Part shown: piece by piece, positions 34,501-46,140 of the stretch
How the letters are laid out: each line of letters begins with the position of its first letter
How positions within the stretch are numbered: the stretch's first letter is position 1
Assembly: GCA_014526335.1 (NCBI GenBank)
Contig: JACTAT010000014.1
Coordinates: forward strand, 3,030,840-3,094,839
From: Chrysaora quinquecirrha
Taxonomy: Eukaryota > Cnidaria > Scyphozoa > Semaeostomeae > Pelagiidae
DNA: 64,000 nt
Direction: 5' to 3'
Notes under the pieces: generated by a model
Databases searched by the model: none
What the model was told of the DNA's origin: nothing
The model's input: only the letters and a program-made list of their open reading frames with translations
Program-made: the position numbers and the translations under genes

Positions 34501-37500
34501 GTGCATTATGGCCGCTTATTTTGAAATGGTCTTAAAATGTGATACAAACTTGTATGGTATGATTTGTAAATTAGCTGGTAAAATGTTTGATTAGGTAAGA
34601 CTGAGGTTATGTGTATAATATATAAAATAATACATATTAAGACGCAACGACAAGCATCATGATACCATGAAAATGCCAGCGTCGCTTGATATTGCAACAA
34701 AAGTAAACAAAAACAAACTGTTGAAGTCACGCTACAAAGATCACTTATAAACAGCGAGGAAGCACGCGAATTTAGGCGCAACAGGAGATCTCGGTACCGT
34801 GAGGCTTTTCATCTCGAGGTCATAGCTGCGGGAGTGGGAGAATGGCTACAGAATGACTTAAGATCTATACATTAAAGTCTCCGTCTAAAAACAGAGCGAG
34901 TCTGGTTTCTCGTTACACTGTACCCCGAGAACCATTAGCCTAACTTCTTATACGTTACTGTTGGTTTCCCCCTGAAGTACAAGGTACATAGCTGGGTCTC
35001 AAGGGGAAATCACTCTAAAATATCTCTACGAAATCCCTCTATGGTTCAGAAAAATCTCTGGAAATCCTGTCTTTCTACAGACATATTCTACGATTTATAC
35101 AGAAGTAGATTTCAGAGAAATGCATTTTCTACCTACTCCCTATATAGCCAGAGGAGATGAGGTTCTAACAGGTGCTGGGGGAGGCAACAAAAAAGAGGCA
35201 ATTACGAACTCTTATACCAAAACGCAATGATGGATAATGGCGGAGAGGGACGAAGTGTTCACTAGTAGCACTTCATAGCAACTGAAAAATGCCTTCTTGC
35301 ACTAAAAGGGGATTTTAGAGCCGGAACAGAAGAGTACTAATTCTTTAAAGAAGGGGCACTTTCGTCCAGAAAAAGGGTACTTTTCAATGACCTGGGGGAA
35401 AGTTGGCGCATGGCCCTCTTGGCCCTAAGGTCCCTGTGCCTATGTGAATGTTTGTAGCTGAACTGCTCTTGAGCTGAACCGGTCTTGGGGTAAAGTGGAT
35501 TTGCGAGATACCGGATTTGCCAACTCAAGCTGTCTCGAGATGGGCAAGAATTCCGAAGAAGTAAAAGAAATGGCGTAATCATTTATTGGCGTGCAGAGTC
35601 AAGGAAAAAGTTACGGTCACACGGTCATTGACCGGAGGAAGGTCCATTAGAACAATAGAAAATATTTTGCCACACCCGAAACACGCTTATTTTTAATTTT
35701 TAAGCGAGGAAGGTTTCCAGCTAGGGGTATTTTTGTCTGGAGGAACAGGAAGGTTAAACACTTTTCTGGACTCTGGCGTGCAAATAATGCAAAATGAAGT
35801 AGTAGTGTCAACAGATTGGTATTTGTGAAATTGAAAATGCTAGAGTGTCGAATGGCAATTACAAGCATTAAACCTGTTACACGAAATAGTCACGCTCATT
35901 TTGTGAGGTGAGAATGGAGGAGTTCAATCCAGTACCGTGATACCATACAAATAGATACCATGCATAAGCGCCCACGAAGCGTTAGACAAAGACGACAAAA
36001 CCTAGGCACTTGCTCGATGGTTCTTGATGAATCATCTAAACGTCAGTCTCCATGTATCTGATCGCCAACCAATCAACTATCAGCTTCAAACAAGCTAGCC
36101 AATGAGACATCCACCTCATATCATTCGACGGTTCTCGATGATTACTTGAAACCATAGCGAGATTAACATTAATTTGTGAATCTCAAAGAATGACCCACCC
36201 TGGCCTGTAGTTTTAATTTGCCTCTTCCATCTTTGAATGATTCATTGTGTGAATGATTCTCTCTTGACCTCAGGATCTTTCACCCAGTATACTCAAGACT
36301 AAACAAATACCGTAGCGCTATCAATATGTTGTATCAAATTATAACGTTGAAGTGCATAGCCTATATAAATGCAAATAATCTTGAGAAGACGGAACAATAA
36401 GGTGAATAAAGATGGCGGAATCGGCAAAAATGGTGGGCGAAGGGATAAAATTCCATCGGTGGTGATATGAAAGTTGACGGCGTGTTAGGGAGCGTAACAT
36501 GAGTACTGTAATCATCATCATCATCATAATTACAAGGACAACACCTAGTTATAATGCACCACCTTGTTGTAATACACGCAGTTTTTATATAAGCAACCGC
36601 TTATAAGCAACCAAGATGTAGAAGGCCTAAAATTTAAGCAACGTATAGTACCAAAGGAAAAAAACCTAAGCAACTTTTAAAATTTTTGATAATTTATATC
36701 ACTGCAAACAATCGAGGATTGATCAACATAAAAGCTAGTTCCATTCGTTTGTCGTCAAAACGCGCATATCAGCAGAGTGTTTCTCGTTAAGTGAAGCAAC
36801 TTGAGGCTCAATTGAATTACCGTCTAACTTTCAATACAAAGTCTCTCATTGTAACTTATCAGTGTTAGAAATTGTTCTTCGTTCTTATGTTTTCCATGTT
36901 GAAGTTCGTTAGCTAACGTTTTACCACTAACTGTCTCCCAAAAGTCACAATGTAGGCCTCAGATGACGATTTGACTCAGGGGTAGGGCAAAAAGATTCAG
37001 CTGAAATTAAGCAACTTTGAGGGCTGAAATGTCTAACTTTTAAGCAACTTTGAGGGCTAAAAGGTTGCATATTAAAAAAAGGTATGCCAAAAATAAGCAA
37101 CTTTTGAACTAGGTACCGCCGAGTGAAGTTGCTTATAAAAAAAAACTGCGTGTGCCAAATACACTGAAAAATGCTTTGCTTGTGAAATTGGATTTTATCT
37201 TTTAATTCTCAGTATTCTGCTTTCTAATAACAACAGCTAGAACAACAAAGCCTAGAGTTGTTTTCGAAGCAAGACTCAAATAAATTAAATGGTTTTATGA
37301 ATAGCTGCACAGTACGAGGTACAAATTCCTTTCTTGTTTGTAAGTCGACGATCTAAAATTAAAGCTTCGTTGAAGAGGCTTAGCTGTGATCACCGTTTTA
37401 GCATCTACAAATTAACTGATTAATACCAGGAAAGCTAGCATCAACAAACATGCTTCTTAGAAAGCTTAGAGACGAGTTACAGCGACAATCAAAGCCCTAA

Positions 37501-39778
37501 ACACTGTATTTAGACAATTCTAGACAATTATCAGAGCTTAAGAGGACTAAAGCAGCCTACTAACTAAGCCGTTTGATTATAATAGCTGTTGTTTAAATCT
37601 TCGGAGTTTAGGCTCCTTGACTGAAAGAGTTTGGGGGTAAACCGGGGTAAACGCTAGGCTTTTCGGATCGCTCACAGAACTACACGTTGTACACGGACAG
37701 ACACCCAAAGCTCCTCAACAAACTAGGCTTTGTGACTTGATAGTTCTTCTCAAAAGGACATAGAACATAGAAGTTCCCGCGTGGAAAGCAAATTTCAGTC
37801 AAAGTAAAGGCCTAAATGTTTTACGATTAGAATTTCCATAAGGATGCTAAAACAGCCAAAAAAGCAGTTGATAACGTAGCTATACAGCTGACGTTTTGTA
37901 TACAAGAGTTATAAGTGATTACACTGCCTTTAGATGATAAAGGCTTGCAGTATGATAGAGATTTTTTGGCAAGCCTTTGTTCAATGAAAAAGGCCTAAAC
38001 CTTACATGTAGACAACTGCAGAGAAACTAACGAATAAGGATGTTATTGACAGGCAACACAAGTCACTTTAAGTTTCCTATTAACTGACCTAGGCAAGTAA
38101 AAAAGTCTCATACAGCAGTATTTGAGTACATTTATTGCCCAAAACATTTGAAGTGCATTTAAGAAGTGCAAGATGGGGCAAGATGCAAAAATAAGGTCCA
38201 AATGAGTAAGAAAGTGAAAAGGGCACAGGATACATCTATTAGGGCATAAGGACGCTGGAACAGTCAAATGAAAGCGTCATAAGGCCTAGACATTATTTGG
38301 GTTTTGTCAGAGCAGAAGCACCAAACAGTAAAATGTCAAGTCAAGAAATCCTTATACCAGAAGTCCCAGAAAATCCGTGCCTTTTCAAAGAAATCTCATA
38401 AAATCTCTCCTACGGATGGCTCTTTCGTTTCAACAGAAACTGACTACATCCATACATCCACAAAGACAGTTTTGGCTACTAGAGTTCCTGACCTTTCGAA
38501 GGCGAATGTATGTTTAACAAGCACTCAATCGTTTATTTGCACATGGATAAAATGAAGACAGACAAATTATCATAGATGTACTTGGGCTTATCATACACTC
38601 TAGAAACAATTATATAATTTCAAGTAGTCGAGACAGGACAAGCACATTGGAGGATTTGAAAACCTTATGAATTTTGAGAGTATTGCAAGCAAACGACAAG
38701 ATTCTGACACAAGAAAACTAATTATCTTATACCAGAGCACCTTGAAAGTTTTAGAGAACATTGAATCTCGACCTAGCAGTGAAGTTGTGCAGTTTGAGAT
38801 TGAAAAAGTGAAACTCTAACTACAATGAAGGCAGTTGTTTGTGTAGGATTATTTGAGTATTTGTTTTGGCTCAACCACTTCAGTTCAATAGAAACACACG
38901 AGACACCGAGGAAACGAAATTCTTGAGCGATTCGAAAGTTTTCCTTCGCGACATAGCAAGGAAGTGACTGCGAAAAAGACACATTGTACTCATGTGAATA
39001 ACCTAGGGCAAGGGGAAGCTAGTTTTCTACGGGAAGTTTCACCTAATATGAGCATCTCCGCAAGTTCGGTCAAAACATATAATAAAACTGAATGAGAAAT
39101 CTAGGTAGAATCAAATTAGGCCTAGTTTGATCAATAAAAGGGAAGTTTAGACAAACATGTTTAATTAGTAACCAGTCGTGAAATATTTGCACTTTCATGT
39201 TAGGATACTGTATGCGTGACCCAAATTACATTTAAGTGAGGGAATTCAATTTTTGGCTACTGTACTACGTAGGACTGTAGAGAAGGGCAATCCATTCCCT
39301 CGAAATCCCATACAATTGCTCGAAATCCAATTGTTTTCAAGAAACACCTAAGAAATCCTTCCTTTTCAATTGAAATCTTGTAAAGAAACCCTCGAGTTGG
39401 GGTTTGTTGAAGATGATTGCAGATGAAATCAAGACCCTTGAAACGTGGTTGAATCGAAGAAGATGGCACATGGCGAATACGAAATCTTCTGTCTAAAATA
39501 ACTGCACATCAGAAATAACCTAACAGTTGAATACGAGTGAGAGAGAGTCTATCTCATGGCGAGCTTTACGACAGAAGTCAACACCCCCAACGGAAAACCA
39601 GCAAGCGATGGCTGACACAGAATTCAAAGGAAATAATGACTTTCTAGATCATATATATTCATTGAGATTTCAGATTTGAAAAGCAAAATTGACGCGTTAT
39701 AGGCGAAGATCTAAACTTGAAAGGCAAGGCAAGAATAAGCTTACCAGAGGCCGAAGTATTTTCAGTCATTTTGGTCAT
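26710..39778 (-). CDS. otx: Otx-like K50 paired-class homeobox transcription factor
   Basis: Three exons (39778-39745, 30914-30766, 27213-26710) join in frame to give 228 codons. The homeodomain covers residues 16-75. It has [40 protein letters not shown] and [14 protein letters not shown], with Lys at homeodomain position 50, Asn51 and Arg53. QLDVLE, FMREEVA and KINL are Otx hallmarks, and Lys50 predicts TAATCC-type binding sites. The intron lies between homeodomain residues 46 and 47, a usual paired-class position. The C-terminal 155 residues are rich in Ser, Tyr, Gly and Pro, with no recognised domain, ending [11 protein letters not shown]. The protein is nuclear by inference, with roles in anterior/neural patterning known for Otx. 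It is convergent with dnajc10 across the satellite. Gsc or Pitx are alternatives sharing Lys50 but fit less well. Untranslated 5' exons probably exist upstream. Confidence 0.9.
27860..27975. repeat. Dispersed repeat: (CAA)n, then CAATTCAA and AATAAGTCTA
   Basis: CAACAACAACAACAACC is followed by TAATTCAACTCAATAGTGAC and AAGTAATAAGTCTACA. The same order of blocks is seen at 54235-54345 and, in parts, at 62640-62850 and 60205-60250. It lies in otx intron 2. Confidence 0.5.
28470..28650. repeat. Dispersed repeat (partner at 60945-61130)
   Basis: Shared ordered words are CCAACCCACCT, ACCCAGTTTTA, a TGCATT/TGTAC block, GGTATT and CCCACCCAT followed by a CGGG/TGTCAG end. The copies are diverged. 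The class is unknown. Confidence 0.45.
29581..29984. mobile_element. GTTNCTTA-superfamily MITE, C class
   Basis: TA flanks (29579-29580, 29985-29986). The termini are CACGCTTTTTTTTATAAGG and its reverse complement. The internal motif is GTTCCTTA, present at both termini, several times inside, and doubled at the right end, with GTTCTTTA variants. The shared box is inverted here: ATTTGCAGTGAT at 29850-29861. It sits in otx intron 2. Confidence 0.85.
30766..30914 (-). CDS. otx: otx exon 2: homeodomain helices 1-2
   Basis: 149 bp, minus-strand acceptor TTCTTACAG and donor GTATGA. It completes the split codon from exon 1 and encodes [18 protein letters not shown] through [10 protein letters not shown], homeodomain residues 1-46. 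Arg5, Leu16 and Phe20 of the homeodomain consensus are all present. Confidence 0.95.
30990..31581. repeat. (ATC)n trinucleotide tract in otx intron 1
   Basis: Nearly 600 bp of imperfect ATC/ATA units. On the minus (gene) strand this is a GAT-rich run ending about 75 bp upstream of the homeobox exon acceptor. Frames through it give only poly-Asp, poly-Met or poly-Ile peptides. Confidence 0.95.
31582..33160. other. Otx intron 1 interior, no gene recognised
   Basis: AT-rich sequence without convincing exons. An AACAACAACAACAACATCG stretch near 32530 resembles the (CAA)n dispersed repeat. No conserved coding segment was seen on either strand. Confidence 0.4.
33161..33285. mobile_element. GTTNCTTA-superfamily MITE, T class, truncated
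   Basis: After TA at 33159-33160 comes CACTCTTTTTTTTATAAGAA, then two GTTTCTTAG units plus TTTTCTTAG variants, but no matching right terminus was found. It is a left-end fragment related to 10195-10709. Confidence 0.65.
34127..34285. mobile_element. Short inverted-repeat element with 11 bp flanking duplication
   Basis: The body from CAGTCAAGAAAAATTTACGG to TTTTTCTGGACTCT is flanked on both sides by GCGGGTTCTCA (34116-34126 and 34286-34296), an apparent target-site duplication. The ends are imperfect inverted repeats. A homologous element is at 35595-35774. Confidence 0.8.
35595..35774. mobile_element. Second copy of the 34127 family, 7 bp flanking duplication
   Basis: It shares CGGTCACACGGTCATTGACC and GGAGGAAGGTC with 34127-34285, and its ends AGAGTC/GACTCT are inverted. 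The flanks GGCGTGC (35588-35594 and 35775-35781) match exactly. The internal sequence contains the self-complementary stretch GGTCATTGACC. Confidence 0.8.
36575..37152. mobile_element. GTTNCTTA-superfamily MITE, G class (full length)
   Basis: Left end CACGCAGTTTTTATATAAGC after TA; the right end is the reverse complement, followed by TG (a TA with one change). TAAGCAAC/GTTGCTTA occurs at both termini and at least six times internally. The ATCACTGCAAAC box is at 36698-36709. It lies in otx intron 1. Confidence 0.85.
37153..39744. other. Otx intron 1, 5' part, no gene recognised
   Basis: AT-rich unique-looking sequence. No exon candidate with good splice sites and a conserved peptide was found. 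Any developmental enhancer here could not be recognised from sequence alone. Confidence 0.4.
39745..39778 (-). CDS. otx: otx exon 1 coding part: initiator
   Basis: ATG (39778-39776) with A at -3, encoding [11 protein letters not shown] and the first base of a split codon, then the donor GTAAGC. The exon itself probably reaches 39811, where the minus-strand acceptor TTCCACAG precedes GAGCTGG. The frame stays open upstream in this exon (ELDQIDKEENI), so a longer N-terminus from an upstream exon is possible. Confidence 0.7.
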
Positions 39779-39811
39779 GATGTTTTCTTCCTTGTCAATT
39801 TGATCCAGCTC

Positions 39812-42800
39812 CTGTGGAAAATATGAAAAACAAGATAAATATACAGAGTAAACATACAACGCAAATATTAATAAGACATATACACAAAGCCGTACCAAAC
39901 TTCGTACCAGCCTACAGTATAGGAAAATAAGAAGCTTTGATGCAAAGAAAGAGAATAAACTACGATATGATAAAAATCGTAGATTCAAATCTGCGATACT
40001 TCAAAAGCACCCACGATATAAAATGTAAAGATGCAGGCGAAAATACCATTTGTCATACCATTTCATTCCCATTATTGCAGCAATTCATAATTTGTAAGGC
40101 ACAAACGTTACCCCCAGAGAACTGCGAGACTTAACACTATAATAGACCGTCCTGCAAGTGCCTGACCAGTTGTATGACGACTGGACATCCCCCGTACAAG
40201 GACAAAGTTATATGGAGCTGGGAGGTAACTTGCATGACCCTCCATGTTTAGGGCCCTAAGATTGGGGGTGCAAGGCAAGCGTATTCAATTGCATTTTGTT
40301 GCATACATGCATTTGTGAACAATAGGACAAATTATCTTATTTTTGCGTTGCGTTGGTTTGCCACTTTTAGTGACCTCAGCAAAAGCTGTTAATTTTTGCG
40401 TTGAATTAAAAAGTACATTCCGATAGTTTTTCATTGGAAACACGTGAAAGTATGTTGTATGCATAGATGGGATCCTTATCTCTTTTTCGAATGGATTTTA
40501 TTGACTTTTTCGCAGTTTATCATGTCTCAAATTGAATGGCAAGAAAACAAAGACCATCAGATAACATGGCCGTCTCTTGTTTTGCTCTTCTATTTTCGAG
40601 ATCGATAAGGACATCAAAAAAGTCTGCCAAAACTCTACACCGAGTTGGCAGCACGAAAATATTCATATCTAAGGAAACGAAGGCAATTTTGGTATAATAT
40701 TTGGGGAGATGAAGGAAAAATACGGCTACATTTAATGACTTAAAGCAATGTTAGGAATTCTTTTACGAAGTGCTGCATATTTCAAGCTTTCACTTACGAA
40801 TTAGAAACAGTTTCAATGGGTAAGACAGACCAATACAAAACTGAAACAACCTAATATGAAAATAGTGCCTATTTTTATGTATCTTTGTATATAACGAAAG
40901 TGATACAAATTCAGACAGTATTTCTGGGAAACTGGCTGGGGAAATAAAAGGGTTTGTAGTACTACTGTACATATTGTACAACATAACATCCTGATTCAAA
41001 ATGCTAAATTCAGAGAGAAATCTTTGTGTCCTGTTCGAAAAGGAAAGGGCATGGCTGGATTGGAATATGAAACGACAGACGTATGAAACATTAAAGAAAT
41101 TACCGTGTAGCATGTTTACAGAGCGTACAAATCATCGTTGAATGAGTCGTAACATTCCAAATTCGATTACACATTTTGTTTGGCAGAATGTACAGGATAT
41201 ATCGAATTTAGTAACACTTGGAATACACGGAGGGCACACAGTTTTTGGACACATCTCCAGCTAGTATTTATTATCGGCAGTCTTTACAATTCCATCACTT
41301 ACGAGGACACATTTCATTGACAATTGATCATGATGCGATACCATCAAACACTTACACAAATCAGACCAAATAAACAGAAGCAGCCAGTGAAAATTCCATC
41401 TCGTTAACAAACAAGGTTTTAAGGCCAACTAAAGTGCAATTTAAGACGTACTTATAAACTATAGTGTGCTATTTAAGAAGATTATCCTGTCAAACAGGGG
41501 TTTATTTGATGTTTACGAATTGAACCACCAGTTGTGCTGTACTCAAGTCAAAGAGAATCCAAGCTCACATTGCGATTTATTCACATACCTAGTAATCTGT
41601 TTGTCTTCAGTGATACTCATTGCAGTTTAAAATCTATGCTTTGCATAATGCAGACACTTAGCAAGTACATGTGAACACCTACAAATTGTCCCAGCTAATG
41701 CTCAATGAAATCAATTGGAAACTGAGTTGAATAAGATTAAAATTAAGCATAGCTAAGACCGTTTTAAATTCGCCAAAATTATAAAGGTCTTAGCACCTGA
41801 CGAAGCAATTTTAACTGATCAACTCAGAGATAAGTCAGAAAATAAACATGACAACCAACCTTTAAAGACGACGTGATAACTTTCTACTGTGGCTAAAATT
41901 AATCCAGCTTTCCTGATTGTACACACGTTTAGTACTACGAGTACAGGAATTCAGTCCTTCTCGAGGTTGTTGTACGCAATTATAGCTCTCATTCGTGAAG
42001 AAAACCTATTTAATGTGATCAACTACAAAGAGATACCGCCATTCACGGCTCCCGCTGTGCCCAATAGCAAACTGACATATGTTTCCCACCGCGAACTTGA
42101 AAAACGGCGGTAAAGTCATAAGTAATACGCAAAGCATTCTGGGTCACGAATTATGCAGTATGTCGAGAAATGCGTTGACAAATTTTGTTGTATCAAAGCA
42201 TTGCCAGGGAATACAATTGAGTTGAATTAGATTTCTCGTGTCATTGATTGTCACATACTTGAGTTTTAGCTTGAACATCTAATCTGAGCATATGTCAACG
42301 AGATTGGGCAATCGACAGGGCTAAAAAGCAGTAAAACCACACAGCATAGTTTTAGAACTATAAATAAGAAACCCAATACCACGAAAAGCAAGAAATCCAC
42401 CTACAAAAGGGGGACATTTTTGACATTGAGGGTAGATAAGGGGGCTTTTAAGGTACCCTACGATCATTTACAGAGTGACTCCAAAGAAAAAGTTGGTAGC
42501 ACAGTCATTATTACAGTATGCATGAAATCATGACTCCATTACAGAACAGGTGATGTGAAGCAACAGCGTTGGAATTTATCTATCACGCTTTAGTTTCATG
42601 TTTCTGCATAAATAAAACCTTTGATATTTTTATTTGTGTAGTCTATTAAATTTTTCAATAAATGCATTTCTATTTCCGATTGATTGAAAAGACAGGGCTG
42701 ACTTATTCTCCTCTGTATTTTTGTACTTGTTCAATGTTTTGCAAAAGAATGATTTCAAAACAGCGAAAAATTTGATTTCTTCAACCTCGAACACAAAGGA

Positions 42801-43480
42801 ATCAGAGGGGAGCTGTTTGTCCTATACAAAAGACGCACTGCATTTGGTATAGTTGATTTCATAAACGTCATTGAATATATCTGTAGCCTTGGAATGAACA
42901 TACTTTCACAGTCTGATCAGCACGAAGCGAAAGATAACGAGAACAAAAAAGCAACACTAACTATTAATTTCAAAAGAAGATTTCAGATTTATTAAAACAT
43001 AGAAATTAATAAGAATGAATGATCAGAAAATTGAGTTAAAAGATTTTTGATGGGAATTATCAAGATAAACCAACAATTCACTTGTATCTTTTGTAACCTG
43101 CATGAGTTTATAGTAACAATAAATTCCTTTTTAGAATAAATAGCTTATAAATATGATAAGATTAACTAGAAAGAAGGAACTGATCTTAAGACTCTAACTT
43201 CAAATCAAGTTTCAGAATCTTAATTTCTTAACATTAACCTCAATTATTATGATTATCAATTTGTTTCTTATTCTATTTTATAACATGTAAATAGTATTTT
43301 TGAATGACGTTGGCACCGAAAAAGCAAAAGAGTTATGATTATTATTGTGTATGAGTTAAAAATTGTAGATGAATATTACCTAATGCGAACATAGCAAATA
43401 TTAAAACGAAATTGATAATTCATATTGCAACAGTAAATTAATCATTTTCGTATATTTCTTTTGTAATATTTTCTGTTTTC
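39812..43480. other. Upstream flank of the Otx-like gene
   Basis: No coding exon is supported. A good minus-strand donor (GTAAGT, exon side ending at about 40799) could belong to an untranslated otx exon. CGCAAAGCATTCTGGGTCA at 42129-42147 resembles a Staf/ZNF143 site on the minus strand. The rest is AT-rich intergenic sequence. Confidence 0.35.
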
Positions 43481-43489
43481 GATGATAGC

Positions 43490-44700
43490 ATATATAGCAA
43501 CTGCAGATATCATTGATATTATATCATACATATTTCTAGAAATTGGTAGGTATTATTGGTATTTCTTATAGTCGCTATCACTATTGATATTACAAGATGG
43601 TATTACTAGATTGGTATTACTAGATGGCATTACCTGGTTGTATAGCTTGATGGTATTACAAGACTGCTATTACGTATTGTTGCTAGCATTAATGATATAC
43701 TGAGCACGATTTTATAACGAAACACTTAATTGTTTGAAAACAGTTGTGATTTTATGATATTACTAGATGTTAATATTACTACATGCCATCACCGGCATTT
43801 TTTGTATTATTACCAACATAATAATAATGTAATACTGCAGATATCATTGCTACCATGCATATTGCTGGCATTGGTATTTTAAGCATTGGTATCACTATTG
43901 TCCCAATCATTTTGATTTTACTAAATGTTGTTAATATTACTAGATGCAATCATCGGTATTACTGATTGTTGCATCACTGTAACATTATCATCATGCAATG
44001 CTGCAGATTCCATTGCTATCATGCATATTGCTGGCATTGGTATTACAAGCATTGGTATTATTATTGTCGCTGTTATTATCGATATTACTAGATGTTGATA
44101 ATATTACTATATGTATATATCATCATCGGCATTGCTGATTTTTGTATTACTGTAACATTACAATAATGCAATGCTGCAGATTTCATTGCTATCATGCATT
44201 GGTAATACTAGCATTGGTATTATCATTGTTGCTGTTATTATTGATATTACTAGATGTTGCTAATCTTATAATATGTGTATATCATCATTGGCATTACTTA
44301 TTGTTGTATTACATACTGTAACATTATCATCATGTAATGGTGCAGATATCATTGATGCTATCATGCATATTGCTGGCATTGTTATTACTATCATTGCTAT
44401 TATTAGTGTCGTGATCATTATTGATATTACTAGATGTTGTTTATATCACAAAATATCATTATCGGCATTATTGATTGTTGCATTACTGTAACATTATCAT
44501 GTATAGTGCTGCAGATATGATTGCTATAATATCAAGCAGATTGCTAGCATTGGGATTAATAGCGTTGGTATTATTATAGTCTCAATTATAATGATATTAC
44601 AAGATGCTGTTAATATTATACTTGATATCATCATCGGTATAACTGATTATTATATTAACATTGCTATAATATTAATTTGATGTATCATATAATATTAAGA
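43490..44700. repeat. About 168 bp tandem array, AT-rich, about 7 copies
   Basis: CTGCAGAT(A/T) landmarks occur at 43501, 43835, 44001, 44174, 44340 (GTGCAG) and 44509, spaced 334, 166, 173, 166 and 169. Each unit also holds ATTACTAGATGTTG, ATCATCGGCATTACTGATTG, CTGTAACATTATCA and CATGCATATTGCTGGCATTG. The copy near 43668 is degenerate. The units are built from ATT/ATC-like triplets, so the array may have grown from a microsatellite. Confidence 0.85.
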
Positions 44701-45324
44701 CATGATATAATATTAGCTATCATAAACTTCTATAATCAGCCTAAAGGAAGACTGCAGCATGCAAATTAGCTTGAATTTTTCAGCTCACATCTTTTTTGCT
44801 GCAGTACAGTTAAAGCTGGTAAAGTGCTCCAAAATCTTTTTGACACTTTGCATATGGGTAAATATAAACTCATTTATTTTAAATTTGATAGATTCTCCAG
44901 AAACAAGGAATGCTTTTAGAAATGATGCCATCTCCCCCCCCCCCCACTGTTCCTTATTTCTATGATATATAGCATCCTACTTGAAAGAACTCGTTAACCT
45001 CATTTGAATTGGTATTTAAAAAGCTAAGTTTATACCAAACAGGCAAATTTTCCAGCCAATACTTATAAATATTTGATGTAGAAAATGCCCAGAAAGCGTC
45101 TTGAACGGGATGTTTGTAGGTTTTGTAGGTAGTACAAGCATTTGCGGGTTTGGTTGTTGGTATGTTTGGTTGTATTGTGTAATTGCGTTGCTTACAGTTT
45201 TCTACTAAATTATAAATTGGGGCTAAAAGCAAACAACATCAATGCGTCTAAATTTGGGAAGTGCGAGGGCATTCCGAAATTACAGCACGTATTTTTGCAA
45301 AAGGAAACTTTTAGCTGACTATCT
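44701..45324. other. Spacer between tandem array and (ACTA)n tract
   Basis: No gene recognised. It includes a homopolymer C run at about 44933-44945. Confidence 0.5.
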
Positions 45325-45487
45325 GATTAACTAACTAACTAATTAATCAACAAACAGAGTAACTTACTAATGAACTAATTTAATAATTAACTAACTAACT
45401 TACCAACCAACTAATTAACTAACTAAATAACTAACTAACTGACCAACTAACGTAACTAGCCAACCAACCAACTAACTAACTAACCAG

Positions 45488-45536
<49 letters not shown>

Positions 45537-45740
45537 CAACCAACCTACTAACTTATTGACTAATTAACTAACTGACTGACCAACCAACCAACCAACAAAC
45601 CAACCAACCAACCAACCAACTAACTAACTTACTAACTAACTAACTAACTAACAACTAACTAACTAGCTAACTAACTAATTAACTAACTAACTAATTAGCT
45701 AACTAACTAACTAACTAACTAAACAACTAAATAACTAACT
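45325..45740. repeat. (ACTA)n tetranucleotide microsatellite
   Basis: Over 400 bp of ACTA units with ACCA and ACAA variants. It is the same unit as the tract at 4113-4355. Confidence 0.95.
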
Positions 45741-45871
45741 TATCCAATCACTCTGCACTATTTTTGATAAGCCTGAACGTCTTGCAACTGAATCTTGGTT
45801 CTGATAAGGTCTAGAGAAGATAGATGCTGGATAAGACAATCTCAAGGTATCACAGTTTATTGGCACTCTTA

Positions 45872-46140
45872 AGCCCTGCCCAAAAAATCAAACATTGTTG
45901 GTGAAACATTTGAGATGTGCTTGACAGGTAACGTTTGACCGTCTGGCCACGTTGCAAACATCACTTCACATGCAGAATTACTGTTCAATGATTTTGAAAA
46001 TTACAAAAACGTCTTCTTCTTGTCACTAACAAAAATGTTCGACAAGCAATGTTGTTCGATTTGGCAAATGGGAAAACACTTTTTCTGACAAGCAAATTTC
46101 AGATGTTTGACGCACAATGTTTGATCGTTTCGCCAGGGCC
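45872..46140. mobile_element. GATCAAACATTG-family MITE with TTA target duplication
   Basis: Flanked by TTA at 45869-45871 and 46141-46143. The ends are AGCCCTGCCC and CAGGGCC, with AATCAAACATTG near the left end and CAATGTTTGATCG near the right. A 3 bp TTA duplication is typical of PIF/Harbinger transposons, so a Harbinger-type non-autonomous element is the best guess. Confidence 0.75.

Noticed and set aside
40790..41113. Minus-strand frame of 107 codons upstream of otx as an N-terminal extension
   Set aside because: Splicing its donor to the 39811 acceptor gives a stop within a few codons, so it would at most be untranslated.
43490..44700. CRISPR-like regular array
   Set aside because: Units of about 168 bp without distinct repeat/spacer structure; a eukaryotic tandem repeat.
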